NCBI GenBank assembly: GCA_020846975.1
Contig: JADLCX010000054.1
Coordinates: forward strand, 62,001 to 126,000
Direction of reading: 5' to 3'
Origin: Phycisphaerales bacterium
GTDB lineage: Bacteria; Planctomycetota; Phycisphaerae; Phycisphaerales; UBA1924
DNA length: 64,000 bases
Shown: piece after piece, positions 25,400 through 34,461 of the stretch
Layout of the letters: every line of letters begins with the position of its first letter
How positions within the stretch are numbered: position 1 is the stretch's first letter
Position numbers and translations under genes: made by a program
Notes under the pieces: model-generated
Seen by the model: the letters and a program-made list of their open reading frames with translations, nothing else
Database searches by the model: none
Told to the model about the DNA's origin: nothing

Positions 25400-26293
25400 A
25401 TGAGCGCGGATCCTCGCTTCAAGGGGGCCTTCACGGCCATCACCACACCGTTCACCGCCGACGGGGCGAGGATCGACTTCGCGCGGCTGGACAAACAGCT
25501 CGATGCGCAGGCGGCCGGGGGCGTCGCGGGGGTGGTGATCTGCGGCACGACGGGCGAATCGCCGACGATCGAGGAGCGCGAGTACCACGAACTGGTCGAG
25601 CGCGGCGTGGCCGCGGCCAGGTCCCGCGGGCTGATGGCGATTGTCGGGACGGGCTCGAACTCGACAGCGCACGCGGTGGCGATGCAGAAGTTCGCCGCGA
25701 AGGCCGGCGCGGACGCCGCGCTCTCGGTGAATCCTTACTACAACAAGCCGACGCAGGAGGGATTGATCGCGCACTTCCGGGCCGTCGCCGACTCGGCGGG
25801 CCTGTCGATCATGCTGTACAACATCCCCGGCCGCACGGGCGTGGCGCTGACGATCGAGACGCTGGAGAAACTGGCGACACACCCGAACATCCGCGCGGTG
25901 AAGGACGCGACGGGCGGGGTGGAACTGGCGGGCGAGACCAGCCTGCGCTGCCCCGGACTGGCGGTGCTCTCGGGCGATGACCCGCTCACACTGCCGATGA
26001 TGGCGGTCGGCGCGGTGGGCGTGGTGTCGGTGGCGAGCAACGTCGCGCCCGCGCTCGTATCGAAGATGTGCCGGGCCGCGTCGGAAGGCCGCCATGCCGA
26101 CGCGCTGGTCGAGCACCGCAGGCTGCTGCCGGTGGTGAAGGCCCTGTTCGCGGAGACCAATCCGATCCCGGTCAAGGCGGCGATGAAGCTGCTCGGGTTC
26201 GACACCGGCGCGGTGCGCCTGCCGATGACCCCCGCGACCGAGGCGACGGTGGCGAGGCTGAGGTCCGCGCTGGGCGCGGCCGAGCTGCTGTGA
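25400..26293 (+). CDS. dapA: 4-hydroxy-tetrahydrodipicolinate synthase
   Basis: A 297-residue TIM-barrel aldolase that condenses pyruvate with aspartate semialdehyde, the first committed step to diaminopimelate and lysine. The family signatures are present: GTTGESPT for the pyruvate-binding Thr-Thr, SVNPYYNKPTQEG, the catalytic Tyr in LYNIPGRTG, and the Schiff-base Lys in AVKDATGG. Length is typical. It is divergent from kbl and about 110 bases ahead of folC on the same strand. Confidence 0.95.
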   Translation: MSADPRFKGAFTAITTPFTADGARIDFARLDKQLDAQAAGGVAGVVICGTTGESPTIEEREYHELVERGVAAARSRGLMAIVGTGSNSTAHAVAMQKFAAKAGADAALSVNPYYNKPTQEGLIAHFRAVADSAGLSIMLYNIPGRTGVALTIETLEKLATHPNIRAVKDATGGVELAGETSLRCPGLAVLSGDDPLTLPMMAVGAVGVVSVASNVAPALVSKMCRAASEGRHADALVEHRRLLPVVKALFAETNPIPVKAAMKLLGFDTGAVRLPMTPATEATVARLRSALGAAELL

Positions 26294-26400
26294 GCGAGAT
26301 CAAGCCCGCGAGGAATGTCAAGACTCCCTTTTTGGGGGATCCGGCGCGGGACGGCCGCGCGCCGATCCGCCGGACGCCCCTGGGCCTACGCTGATCGCCC

Positions 26401-27846
26401 GTGAGCAGGACCGCGCCCGCCAACACCGGCAAAGCACGCAAGGCGGTGGAGGTGCGCGCTTCGGGCGGCGGTGGAAAGCGGGGCCCGCGCCTGGACGACA
26501 TGGCGGGCGCGACCGGCTGGCTGCTCAACCGCGTGGATGTCGAGCGGATGAACCCGACGCGCATCGACGCGGACACGCTCAAGCTCGGACGCATGCACGC
26601 GCTGGCGGACCTGCTGGATAACCCCCACCGCGCGGTGCGGACGGTGCACGTGGCGGGGACCAAGGGCAAGGGGAGCACGTGCGAGATGACCGCCGCGAGC
26701 CTGGAGGCGTGCGGCTACACGGTGGGCGTCTACACCTCCCCGCACCTGATCGATGTCCGCGAGCGGATCCGCATCAACCGGCGGGCGATCGGCGAGGCGG
26801 CGTTCGTGCAGGCGGTGCAGCGAGTGGCCGACGCCGCGGCGAACCTGCCGGAGAAGGATGGCGAGCCGACGTTCTTCGAGCTGCTGACCGCGGCCGCGTT
26901 CGTGTACTTCGCCGAGCAGGCGGTGGATGTCGCGGTGATCGAGACGGGGCTGGGCGGGAGGCTGGACTCGACCAACATCGTCGCGCCCGAGGTGACGGCG
27001 ATCACGAGCATCTCGCTGGACCACACGCAGATCCTAGGCGATACGGTCGAGAAGATCGCGAGGGAGAAGGCGGGGATCTTCAAGGCGGGCGTGCCGGCGG
27101 TGAGCGCGCCGCAGGCCGAGGGCGTGGCCGCGGCGCTGCGGGAATCCGCCGGAGAGATCGGCGCGCCGTTCGGGCTTGTGGGCCAGGAGCTCGACATCAC
27201 GTGGCGCTTCGACGCCAAGAGCAACATCGGCCCGCACCACCGCATCTCGCTCAGTTCGCCCCGCAACGAGTTCGAGCACCTGCTGGTGCCCCTGCGCGGC
27301 GAGCACCAGGCGCACAACTGCGCGGTGGCTCTGGCGATCCTGGACAAGATGTGCGAGCGCGGGTTCAAGACGCCCGCGGCGAAGGTGACGCGCGGCCTGA
27401 ACACGGTGCAGATGCCGGGGCGGCTGGAGAAGGTGTGGGACCAGCCGCGGATCGTGGCCGACGGGGCGCACAACGCCGAGAGCGTGCGCTGCCTGTTCAA
27501 GGCCCTGAGCGCCCACACGACCTACGACTCGCTGGTGGTGGTCTTCGGGTGCGCCGCCGACAAGGACATCGCCGGGATGCTGCACGAGGTCGGGCACTCG
27601 GCCGACAAGGTGATCTTCACCCAGACGCGGGGCAACGCCCGCGCCTGCGACCCGGCCGACCTGCAGCGGCGGCTGGGCGATGAGCAGCGCATGAGCCAGA
27701 CGGCGCCGGACATCGGCGAGGCGATCCGGCTGGCGGCCCGGGCCGTCGGGCGCGACGACCTGATCCTCGTCACGGGTTCGTTGCACCTGGTCGGCGACGC
27801 GAAGAAGCACCTGGCCGAACTCGCGGCGAGGAAGTCCGGGGTCTAA
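26401..27846 (+). CDS. folC: Folylpolyglutamate synthase / dihydrofolate synthase
   Basis: A 481-residue Mur-ligase-family enzyme that adds glutamate to folates. The ATP-binding loop VAGTKGKGST, SPHLIDVRERIRIN, the magnesium-binding ETGLGGRLDSTN, SLDHTQILG, LRGEHQAHNCAVAL and the C-terminal DGAHNAES are all present. The GTG at 26401 adds about 33 Gly/Arg/Lys-rich residues before the conserved core; an alternative start is ATG 26500. Whether it also has dihydrofolate synthase activity cannot be seen. An MTHFS gene at 40.7 kb acts on the same folate pool. Confidence 0.93.
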   Translation: MSRTAPANTGKARKAVEVRASGGGGKRGPRLDDMAGATGWLLNRVDVERMNPTRIDADTLKLGRMHALADLLDNPHRAVRTVHVAGTKGKGSTCEMTAASLEACGYTVGVYTSPHLIDVRERIRINRRAIGEAAFVQAVQRVADAAANLPEKDGEPTFFELLTAAAFVYFAEQAVDVAVIETGLGGRLDSTNIVAPEVTAITSISLDHTQILGDTVEKIAREKAGIFKAGVPAVSAPQAEGVAAALRESAGEIGAPFGLVGQELDITWRFDAKSNIGPHHRISLSSPRNEFEHLLVPLRGEHQAHNCAVALAILDKMCERGFKTPAAKVTRGLNTVQMPGRLEKVWDQPRIVADGAHNAESVRCLFKALSAHTTYDSLVVVFGCAADKDIAGMLHEVGHSADKVIFTQTRGNARACDPADLQRRLGDEQRMSQTAPDIGEAIRLAARAVGRDDLILVTGSLHLVGDAKKHLAELAARKSGV

Positions 27847-28051
27847 ACGCCCCCGCCCGGTCGCGCATCTGTCGCGGGTCGGTCAGAGGAGCTCGGAGCA
27901 AGCAGAGCGAGCGGAGATCCGCGGACCTCGTGCTGGTTTCCCGGCGGGTTCGTCGGCGCCCTCGTGAGTCCTCTGCGCTCTTTGCTCACTCCGGGTTCCT
28001 CTTGATTGACTGTCCGATCACGAGAGACCGTTCAGGTCCCGCCGCTCGCGC

Positions 28052-28639
28052 TCACTTCACCCACAGGCTCATCTGCACATCGTCGCCGTACCGACCGGGC
28101 CCGTAGCGGAACTCACGCTCGCGGATGCACCCATCCACGAACCCGAGTTTGCGGTACAGGGCCCGCGCGGGGTGGTTCTCGGCAAACACGCCCAGATCGA
28201 TGCGCTCGATGAACTCGTGGGCGCGGGCCCACTCGATCAGCGTTCGCACAAGGTGCTCGCCGACGCCGCGGCCGCGCCAGTCGGCGTGAACGCCGATGCC
28301 GAAGTGCCCGTGATGCCGGAGCCGCTCGAACCTGGCGGTGGTGAACCCCAGCCCGCCGATGATCGTCCCGCCCCCACCGTCCGACGGCTCACCATCCGCC
28401 GCGGGCACAACGGCGACGATCGCCAGCCCGCCGGGACTCTCGAGCCGTTCACGCACCCATTCCCGCATCTTCTCGATGTTCCACTCCCGCTCCTCGACGG
28501 TGCGGACATTGAACTCGCCGGTCTCGGCGACGTTGCGGTCGAGCGCGACCACCGACGCGGCATCTTCGATCTCCGTCGAGCGGATCAGCACCGGAGTCCC
28601 GCCTCGCATCTGCACTTGTCGCGGTTCGATACGGGCCAT
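28052..28639 (-). CDS. GNAT-family N-acetyltransferase
   Basis: A 195-residue GNAT enzyme. The acetyl-CoA binding motif A is GIGVHADWRGRGVGEHLVRTLIEWA, followed by ERIDLGVFAENHPARALYRKLGFV, typical of RimJ/RimL- or PhnO-like groups. The substrate cannot be predicted. Start at ATG 28639 (MARIEPRQ) is preferred over one five codons upstream. The gene lies 33 bases after the DinB-like gene on the same strand, so the two may be cotranscribed. The spacer 27847-28051 on its 3' side holds nothing recognised. Confidence 0.88.
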   Translation of the reverse strand: MARIEPRQVQMRGGTPVLIRSTEIEDAASVVALDRNVAETGEFNVRTVEEREWNIEKMREWVRERLESPGGLAIVAVVPAADGEPSDGGGGTIIGGLGFTTARFERLRHHGHFGIGVHADWRGRGVGEHLVRTLIEWARAHEFIERIDLGVFAENHPARALYRKLGFVDGCIREREFRYGPGRYGDDVQMSLWVK

Positions 28640-28672
28640 GCGGGAGAGGAACAACGGGGGTGGGAGGCAGGG

Positions 28673-29188
28673 TCACACCTTGTCGCGGTGGAACGCGATG
28701 TAGTCCGTCACCGCGGGCTTGGCGCCCGCCGCGGCGACCAGGCCCGCGATCTGGCCGCGGTGGTAGGTCGAGTGGTTGACCACGTGGATCAGGATGTCGT
28801 CCAGACGCGATTCGTACTGCACGCCCTCGGTGCTCTGGTAGAACACCGGCGCTTCGAGTTTCGGGCCATCGAGGCGTTCGAGCCGGGTGATGTAGTTCCG
28901 CCACAGGCCGTCCATCTGCCGCGCTTCGATCTCGAGCTGATCCAGCGGCCAGATCGGGAAGAGGCCGTCGGGCGGGAAGCCGGTGAGATCGTGCGCGATG
29001 CGGTGCAGCCAGACCCGCCGCGCGGCCTGGATATGACCGAACACGCCGAGCGCCCGCTCGAAGGGCGCGGCCAGCGCGGCCAGGCCGAGGTCCTCGACGC
29101 TGCGCTTGGCGCTGCGGAGCGAGGCCAGCACCAACTCGGTGCAGCGGTACTCGTAATCGAAGAGTCTGGCGAAAGCGGGTTGGGCCAT
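28673..29188 (-). CDS. DinB-family (YfiT-like) protein
   Basis: A 171-residue four-helix-bundle protein of the DinB/YfiT type. A metal-binding His triad is plausible: His in GVFGHIQAARRVW, and His residues in HVVNHSTYHRGQ, the family's best-known motif. Known members are metal-dependent, and some are thiol transferases (bacillithiol, mycothiol). The actual substrate here is unknown. The start ATG 29188 is preceded by a 7-base tandem repeat that reads as a pyrimidine tract on the coding strand, so there is no Shine-Dalgarno sequence. Confidence 0.85.
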   Translation of the reverse strand: MAQPAFARLFDYEYRCTELVLASLRSAKRSVEDLGLAALAAPFERALGVFGHIQAARRVWLHRIAHDLTGFPPDGLFPIWPLDQLEIEARQMDGLWRNYITRLERLDGPKLEAPVFYQSTEGVQYESRLDDILIHVVNHSTYHRGQIAGLVAAAGAKPAVTDYIAFHRDKV

Positions 29189-29224
29189 GGGGAAGTGGAA
29201 AGTGGGAAGTGGGAAGTGGGAAGT
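29189..29224. repeat. Heptamer tandem repeat in the dinB leader
   Basis: Five direct copies of GGGAAGT (the second from the left is GGAAAGT), 29190-29224, directly in front of the DinB start codon. Tandem 7-mers can change copy number by slippage, so this is a candidate variable leader. Confidence 0.75.
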
Positions 29225-29285
29225 CAGGAATGATATCTTGACATCTCGGCGAACAGCCCTGTTTGCAGTCACGCGCCCTCCGCCC

Positions 29286-30050
29286 TCACCTCCCCCCCAT
29301 CGCCCCCTTCATCTCCCGCACCGCCCGGCGCAGGCCGATGAACACCGCCCGCGACACGATCGCGTGCCCGATGTGCAGTTCGCTCACGCCCGGCAGCCCC
29401 GCGACCGGCCCGACGTTGGCGTAGTTCAGCGCGTGGCCCGCGTTGAACCGCATCCCCTCATCCATGATCGCCTCGCCCGCATCCGCCACGCGCGCGAACT
29501 GGTCCTGCAGATCCTGCCTTCGGAAATCGCCGCCGCCCCGCAGGAACGCCGCCGCGTAGGGACCGGTGTGCACCTCGCACACATCAAACCCGGCCTCGGC
29601 ACACGCCTTGATCTGCCGCTCGTCGGCATCGATGAACGCCGACACGATCAGGCCCGCCGCGCGAAGCCGGGTCGCGACGCTCTTCATCCGAGGCAACTGC
29701 CCCGCGACATCCAGCCCGCCCTCGGTCGTGACCTCCATCCGCCCCTCGGGTACCAGCATCGCCGTGTGCGGCCGGAGTTTCGCGGCGATCTCGACCATCT
29801 CATCGGTCGCGGCCATCTCGAGGTTGAGCTTGACGCGGACCATCCGCCGGAGCAGTTCGACATCGCGGTCGCCGATGTGGCGACGATCCTCTCGCAGGTG
29901 CACGGTGATCCCGTCGGCCCCGCCGAGCTCGGCCTCGTGCGCAGCGCGAACCGGATCCGGTTCAGTGCCCGCCAACTCCGGATCAAGCCCGCGGTACCGT
30001 GCCTGACGAACAGACGCAACGTGATCGATGTTGACACCTAACTGAGGCAT
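29286..30050 (-). CDS. pdxJ: Pyridoxine 5'-phosphate synthase
   Basis: A 254-residue PdxJ, which condenses 1-deoxyxylulose 5-phosphate with 3-amino-2-oxopropyl phosphate in the DXP-dependent vitamin B6 pathway. Signatures: LGVNIDHVASVRQAR at the N-terminus, DGITVHLREDRRHI, KLNLEMAATDEM, ALVPE-type strand (AMLVPEGRMEVTTEGG), VSAFIDAD, EVHTGPYA, and FNAGHALNY and ELHIGHAIVSRAVFIG at the end. Length is typical. It is divergent from the glycosyltransferase gene. Confidence 0.96.
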   Translation of the reverse strand: MPQLGVNIDHVASVRQARYRGLDPELAGTEPDPVRAAHEAELGGADGITVHLREDRRHIGDRDVELLRRMVRVKLNLEMAATDEMVEIAAKLRPHTAMLVPEGRMEVTTEGGLDVAGQLPRMKSVATRLRAAGLIVSAFIDADERQIKACAEAGFDVCEVHTGPYAAAFLRGGGDFRRQDLQDQFARVADAGEAIMDEGMRFNAGHALNYANVGPVAGLPGVSELHIGHAIVSRAVFIGLRRAVREMKGAMGGR

Positions 30051-30133
30051 GGGCAAGGGTATGGCGGGCTTGGGATTTCGGATCGCTGATCGGCAGGACG
30101 CACCCGGCATGTGCGGCTATCTTGCCGTGCCCT

Positions 30134-31408
30134 ATGCGCGTTGCACTCCTGACCATCGGCACCGCCGGCGACATCCACCCGTTCATCGGGGTCGGCTTGG
30201 CCCTCCAGCGCCGCGGCCATGAAGTCGTGCTCGTCACCAACCCGCACTTCCAGGAGCGCATCGCCCGTGTCGGCCTCGGGTTCTGGCCGCTGGGAACCGC
30301 GGACGAGCACAAAGCGCTGGTCTCCAGCCCGAGCCTGATCCACCGTTCGCAGGGGCCGATGTTCGTGCTGCACAACCTCATGATCCCCGCGATCGAGCCG
30401 AGCGTGCGGGCGCTTGAGCACCTGCGGATGGCGTTCAAGCCGGATGCGGTGCTCGCCCACCATATCGTGCTGGCCGCGCCGCACACCTGCGAGCGGCTCC
30501 GCATCCCCTGCGCCACCGCCGTGCTCGCGCCGCTCTTCTGGCTCAGCCGTCACGAGCCGATCGTCTACCCCAACATCCGCATCGAGAACCTGCCTCGGTG
30601 GGCCGATCGCGCCGCGCGGCGGGTCATGCGCCCGGCCGCGCGAGTCATGATCGATCGGCCCGTCTCGCGCGCCAAGAAGGCCATCGGCCTGCCCCCGGCG
30701 CGAAACCTCGTGTACACCGAGGCCCGAGGCCAGAATCCCGACCGCCCGGTGCTCGCCCTCTGGTCGCGCCAGTTCCGGCCGGCCATGCCCGATGACCCCG
30801 AACGCGGCCGCATCTGCGGCTTCGGTTGGTTCGATCGGGGCGCGACCACGCACAAGCCCGATGAAGCCGAACTCGACCGGTTCATCGCTGAGGGCGAGCC
30901 CCCGCTGGTCTTCACGCTCGGGACAAGCGTCGTCCACCACGGACAGGACTTTTTCGATCTCGCCGCGAAAGCGGCCGCGAGGCTCGGCAGGCGGGCGCTG
31001 CTCCTGACCGGCTCACGCGAGTCCGCGATCCGAAACTGGCCCGCGGGTGTGCGGGCCGTTCCCTACGCCGCATTCTCGCGCGTGCTGCCGGCTGGGTGCT
31101 GCACGATCCACCACGGCGGGATCGGCACCACCGCGCAGGCGATGCGGGCCGGCAGGCCCGCCGTCATCATCCCCTTCGCCAACGACGAGTTCGACAACGC
31201 CGCGCGTGCCCGGCGACTGGGCGTCTCGGTCACGCTCCCCCGCCGACGCCTGAAACTCAGGACGCTGTGCGAAGCGATCGACCGTGCCGCCACAGATGCG
31301 GCCATGAGAGGCACCGCCGCCGTGCTCGGGCAGAAGCTGATCGCCGAAGACGGCGCGGCCGTCGCCGCCGAGGAACTCGAACGGCTGGCCCGAGGACGCG
31401 ATCGGTAG
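30134..31408 (+). CDS. Glycosyltransferase (UGT/GT1-like)
   Basis: A 424-residue GT-B enzyme. The N-terminal domain begins RVALLTIGTAGDIHPFIGVGLALQRRGHEV, the donor domain contains FTLGTSVVHHG, and the nucleotide-sugar motif is TIHHGGIGTTAQAMRAGRPAVIIPFANDEFDNA, as in the UGT/MGT and rhamnosyltransferase group. It probably glycosylates a lipid or small molecule. Donor and acceptor cannot be predicted. Start ATG 30134 is chosen because it begins the Rossmann strand; no good ribosome-binding site is seen. Confidence 0.9.
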   Translation: MRVALLTIGTAGDIHPFIGVGLALQRRGHEVVLVTNPHFQERIARVGLGFWPLGTADEHKALVSSPSLIHRSQGPMFVLHNLMIPAIEPSVRALEHLRMAFKPDAVLAHHIVLAAPHTCERLRIPCATAVLAPLFWLSRHEPIVYPNIRIENLPRWADRAARRVMRPAARVMIDRPVSRAKKAIGLPPARNLVYTEARGQNPDRPVLALWSRQFRPAMPDDPERGRICGFGWFDRGATTHKPDEAELDRFIAEGEPPLVFTLGTSVVHHGQDFFDLAAKAAARLGRRALLLTGSRESAIRNWPAGVRAVPYAAFSRVLPAGCCTIHHGGIGTTAQAMRAGRPAVIIPFANDEFDNAARARRLGVSVTLPRRRLKLRTLCEAIDRAATDAAMRGTAAVLGQKLIAEDGAAVAAEELERLARGRDR

Positions 31409-31514
31409 ACAGACGGGTTCTCGGACAGCGCGTGGCCGCCAACCCCGCGGACTCCGACGAAACCCACGCGCCCCGAGCCGGTACAAGACCGCACTCGCCC
31501 TGCTCGTGCCGTTC

Positions 31515-32057
31515 ATGATCCGCACCTGTGCCATTATCCTCGCTCTGGTCATCAACAGCCTCGCCGGGCTCTCGTTCTTCCTTTGCCCATCCGAGTGCTG
31601 CGTGTCGGCCGCCGGCGGGGGCGCGTGCTGCGTCGCGTCGCCCGACACCGGCTGCGAGTCCTCGTGCGGCTGCTGCGGCGAGACCGAAGCCGACCCCGGA
31701 TCGTGCTGCGGCGGCGATCGCGAGCCCGCGAACCGGCCGCCCGCGACCGTCTGCTGCCGGACGCTGTGGCCGATGCCGGCCGATGGGCAGACGCCGACCC
31801 AACCCTGCTCGCCCGAAGACTGCCCGCTCGGCTGCTGCATCATCGTGCAAACCGGGCCGATGCTCCGGACAATCGAGACCGGCACGTCGCTGGTCAAGCG
31901 TGCCTCCGCCGACCCCGGCCCCGTGACGGCCAACACCGTGTTGATGTCCGTCGAGCCGGAACCTCTAACGCGAGCGATCACCGCCGCGACCCGCAGCGGC
32001 CTGCCGGAGAGTTCGGCGCGGCAAAGACGCGCGAGGCTCTGCATCCGCACCATCTGA
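31515..32057 (+). CDS. Cysteine-rich secreted protein
   Basis: A 180-residue protein: signal sequence MIRTCAIILALVINSLAGLSFFL, then a Cys-dense part with many CC pairs (SECC, GACC, CGCC, GSCC, TVCC, LGCC; 18 or more Cys in residues 22-115), then a Cys-poor C-terminus. No family is recognised. It is followed 120 bases later by an even more Cys-rich small protein on the same strand, suggesting a joint role. Metal binding or disulphide cross-linking is an inference. Start 31515 is preferred to ATG 31506. Confidence 0.55.
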   Translation: MIRTCAIILALVINSLAGLSFFLCPSECCVSAAGGGACCVASPDTGCESSCGCCGETEADPGSCCGGDREPANRPPATVCCRTLWPMPADGQTPTQPCSPEDCPLGCCIIVQTGPMLRTIETGTSLVKRASADPGPVTANTVLMSVEPEPLTRAITAATRSGLPESSARQRRARLCIRTI

Positions 32058-32177
32058 AGAGCCGCCCACCCAGGCCCGGTCTCGGTGTTCGAGCGCCGGG
32101 TGGCCGTGCGCGCGGGGGTATGTGCCCCGTGCGTTGAACCCCGATGTCAAGTTCAACCGCTTTTCAGGAGAATACTC

Positions 32178-32423
32178 ATGTTCGCGATTTTGACTGCTGT
32201 GGTCGTCTCGGTTTCGAGCCTCGGCTCGGCCAATCCTCCGTGCTGCCCCGAGTGCTGCCCGGACCGCGCCTGTTGCTGCTGCGCCGATCAGGGTTGCGTG
32301 TGCGAGGACTGCGGCGCGCAGTGCTGCGCCGACGGCTGCTGTGAGGATGGGTGCTGCGGCGGGCAGGCCTGCTGCGCCGATCAGGCCCGCGACCCGGGCA
32401 TGATCACCCTCCTCGGCAACTGA
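32178..32423 (+). CDS. Very cysteine-rich small secreted protein
   Basis: An 81-residue product with 19 Cys. A short signal peptide (MFAILTAVVVSVSSLGSA) is followed by CC-rich repeats separated by two to five residues, including PECC, ACCCC, GCVCEDC, AQCC, DGCC (twice) and QACC, alternating with acidic residues, and a short Cys-free end. CAGGAG seven bases upstream gives a convincing start. The Cys density recalls metallothioneins, but the arrangement is not one I know, and the signal peptide would put it outside the cytoplasm. Confidence 0.65.
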   Translation: MFAILTAVVVSVSSLGSANPPCCPECCPDRACCCCADQGCVCEDCGAQCCADGCCEDGCCGGQACCADQARDPGMITLLGN

Positions 32424-32492
32424 ACGCCGAGGATCGGTTGATTCGCAACCCCCACGCGCCGGGTGGTCACACCGATCGCCCGGCGCCTTCGT

Positions 32493-33440
32493 TCAGGCCG
32501 GGTTCTCGGGCTTCTCGCCGTTGAGCACCCGCCAGATGTCGCGCACCACCCACGACATGTTCCGGTGCGCCGTCGCGGTGGCCGCGCCGATGTGCGGCGT
32601 CAGTCTCGCGTTGGCGAGCCCCAGCAACGGGTAGTCCACGCCGAACGGCTCCGGCTCGTGCACATCGACCAGCGCGGTCGCCCGCAGGTTGCTCCGCAGG
32701 AACGCGCCGAGCGATGCCGGATCGACCACGAACCCGCGCGAGGTGTTGATGAACACCACCTCCGGCTTGCACCGCGCCAGCGCGCGCCCGTCGATCAGCT
32801 CCCGGTTGGTCCCGCGCCCGTCCACGTGGATCGTCAGCACATCCGCCGCGCCCAGAACCTCCTCGAACCTCGCCGGTGCCGCGCCGGACCTTCGCTCGGC
32901 CGGGATCTCGATCAGGTCGTTGTAGATGACCCGCATCTCCATGGCCGCGCCCACCCTCGCCACCGCCGAGCCCACGCGCCCGAACCCGATGATCCCCAGC
33001 GTCAGGTCGCACAACTGCCGCGGCGCGATCAGGTTCTTCCGCACCGTCGTCCACTCGCGCTGCTCGGCGGCGCGATCCAGGTACACCCGCGGCCGCAGGG
33101 CGTCGAGCATGAACGCCGTCACCAGTTCCACGACCGCCCGCGTGTTGGCCCCCGGGGTCGAGACGACGGCCACGCCGCGCCCGCGGCACGCCTCGACATC
33201 GACGTTGTCGAGCCCGACGCCCGCGCGCCCGATGACCCGCAGTCTCGGCGCCCGCGCCAGCAGCGCATCGTTCACGACCGTGTACGTCCTGATCGCCAGC
33301 CCGTCGGCCCGCGAGAGCAGTCCGCCGAACCGCGCCGCATCATCCGATGCGCACTCGACGAGTTCGACGCGCTCGGCCAGCCACGCCGCGGCTTCGCGGT
33401 CGAGCGGTTCGGTCTGGATCACCAGCGGTCGGGCAGGCAC
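32493..33440 (-). CDS. D-2-hydroxyacid dehydrogenase (SerA-like)
   Basis: A 315-residue NAD-dependent dehydrogenase of the D-isomer-specific family. The Rossmann fold motif is LGIIGFGRVGSAVA. Catalytic positions are the Arg after NTS (INTSRG), Glu in DVHEPEPF and His in LTPHIGAAT. GRAGVGLDNVDVEACRGRGV and NTRAVVELV are typical of 3-phosphoglycerate dehydrogenase. No C-terminal ACT domain is present, so it is the short type. The serine pathway is likely but not certain; other 2-hydroxyacids are possible. Confidence 0.88.
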   Translation of the reverse strand: MPARPLVIQTEPLDREAAAWLAERVELVECASDDAARFGGLLSRADGLAIRTYTVVNDALLARAPRLRVIGRAGVGLDNVDVEACRGRGVAVVSTPGANTRAVVELVTAFMLDALRPRVYLDRAAEQREWTTVRKNLIAPRQLCDLTLGIIGFGRVGSAVARVGAAMEMRVIYNDLIEIPAERRSGAAPARFEEVLGAADVLTIHVDGRGTNRELIDGRALARCKPEVVFINTSRGFVVDPASLGAFLRSNLRATALVDVHEPEPFGVDYPLLGLANARLTPHIGAATATAHRNMSWVVRDIWRVLNGEKPENPA

Positions 33441-33501
33441 CGTGTCTCATCACCCCGACACCCCTCACGCCCCCCCCCCACCCCCCAACCCGACACCCCG
33501 A

Positions 33502-33879
33502 TCATGCCCCGGCATCATCGCCGTCGCCGCCGAACTCGGCCGGCTCGATGATCGCCGTCATCGGGCCGCGGCAGTCGGCCACCAGTTTGTCGCGCCCGAA
33601 GGCCGTCACCTGATCGACCTTCAGCTCCGCGAGTTCCTTGTGCGTGGTCAGGCAGACGACCCGTCCATCCTTGTCGATGGTCTTGGCCATCAGCTCGGCC
33701 TTCTGCTTGCCGTGCGAGAACAGGTCCTGCAGCATGCGGATCACGTACTCGAACGTGTGGTCGTCGTCGTTCAGCAGCACGACGTTCCACGGCGGCAACT
33801 GCTTGGATTCGCGCTCCACCAGCGTCGCGGTGGCGGTGGAAGCGGAGGTGAACGGCTCGGGAGGCGGGGTGTTCGGCAT
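33502..33879 (-). CDS. clpS: ATP-dependent Clp protease adaptor ClpS
   Basis: A 125-residue ClpS, the adaptor that delivers N-degron substrates to ClpA. The conserved core is PPWNVVLLNDDDHTFEYVIRML with the NDD substrate-pocket motif, and LTTHKELAE follows. The N-terminal ~25 residues are Thr/Ser/Pro-rich and disordered, as usual. No clpA is adjacent. It is divergent from the DUF4870 gene. Confidence 0.95.
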   Translation of the reverse strand: MPNTPPPEPFTSASTATATLVERESKQLPPWNVVLLNDDDHTFEYVIRMLQDLFSHGKQKAELMAKTIDKDGRVVCLTTHKELAELKVDQVTAFGRDKLVADCRGPMTAIIEPAEFGGDGDDAGA

Positions 33880-33992
33880 GGCTCTGGGTGATCATATGCC
33901 CCCACGCCCCGGCCGTTGCCAGCCGGATCGAAACCGCCCCGGACCGCTCCCCAACAATCTCCCCGGGGCCGCTGCGCCCCGTGGAGTCCGCC

Positions 33993-34433
33993 GTGATCGA
34001 TCCCCCCAACCCCCTCCCGCCCGGACCGCCCTTCCCCGCGGCCGACCCGTTCGCCCCGACCGGCCCCCGCGGCCGGCACGTTGACGCCGCGGCGACCGCG
34101 AGCGACCGGACCTACTCGGTGTTCATGCACCTGATGCTGCCGATCGCCACGTTCACGGTGCTGCCCATCGTTCTCGGACCGCTGGTCATGTGGCTCATCC
34201 GCAAGAGCGAGTCGCCGTTCATCAACGACCACGGCAAGGAGGCTCTCAACTTCAACATCTCGGTGCTGATCTACATCATCCTGAGCGCGCTGCTGGTCCC
34301 CCTCTGCGGCATCGGCTTCTTTGCCATGGGCGCGGTCTGGGTGCTGGCCTTTGTCTTCTCGATCATCGCGGCGATCTCCGCCAACCACGCGGAGTTCTAC
34401 CGGTACCCGGCTTGCATCCGGATCATCGGGTGA
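33993..34433 (+). CDS. DUF4870 membrane protein
   Basis: A 146-residue protein with a Pro-rich N-terminus and a Tic20/DUF4870-like membrane domain: SVFMHLMLPIATF, GPLVMWLIRKSESPFINDHGKEALNFNISVLIY, and a C-terminal pair of hydrophobic helices. Function is unknown. Start is uncertain: GTG 33993 is chosen. An open frame reaches back to ATG 33888, but this would place the start nine bases from the divergent clpS start. It is followed 28 bases later by lptB. Confidence 0.8.
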   Translation: MIDPPNPLPPGPPFPAADPFAPTGPRGRHVDAAATASDRTYSVFMHLMLPIATFTVLPIVLGPLVMWLIRKSESPFINDHGKEALNFNISVLIYIILSALLVPLCGIGFFAMGAVWVLAFVFSIIAAISANHAEFYRYPACIRIIG

Positions 34434-34461
34434 ATCCGTTCGCCGGCCCCTACCATCCGCC

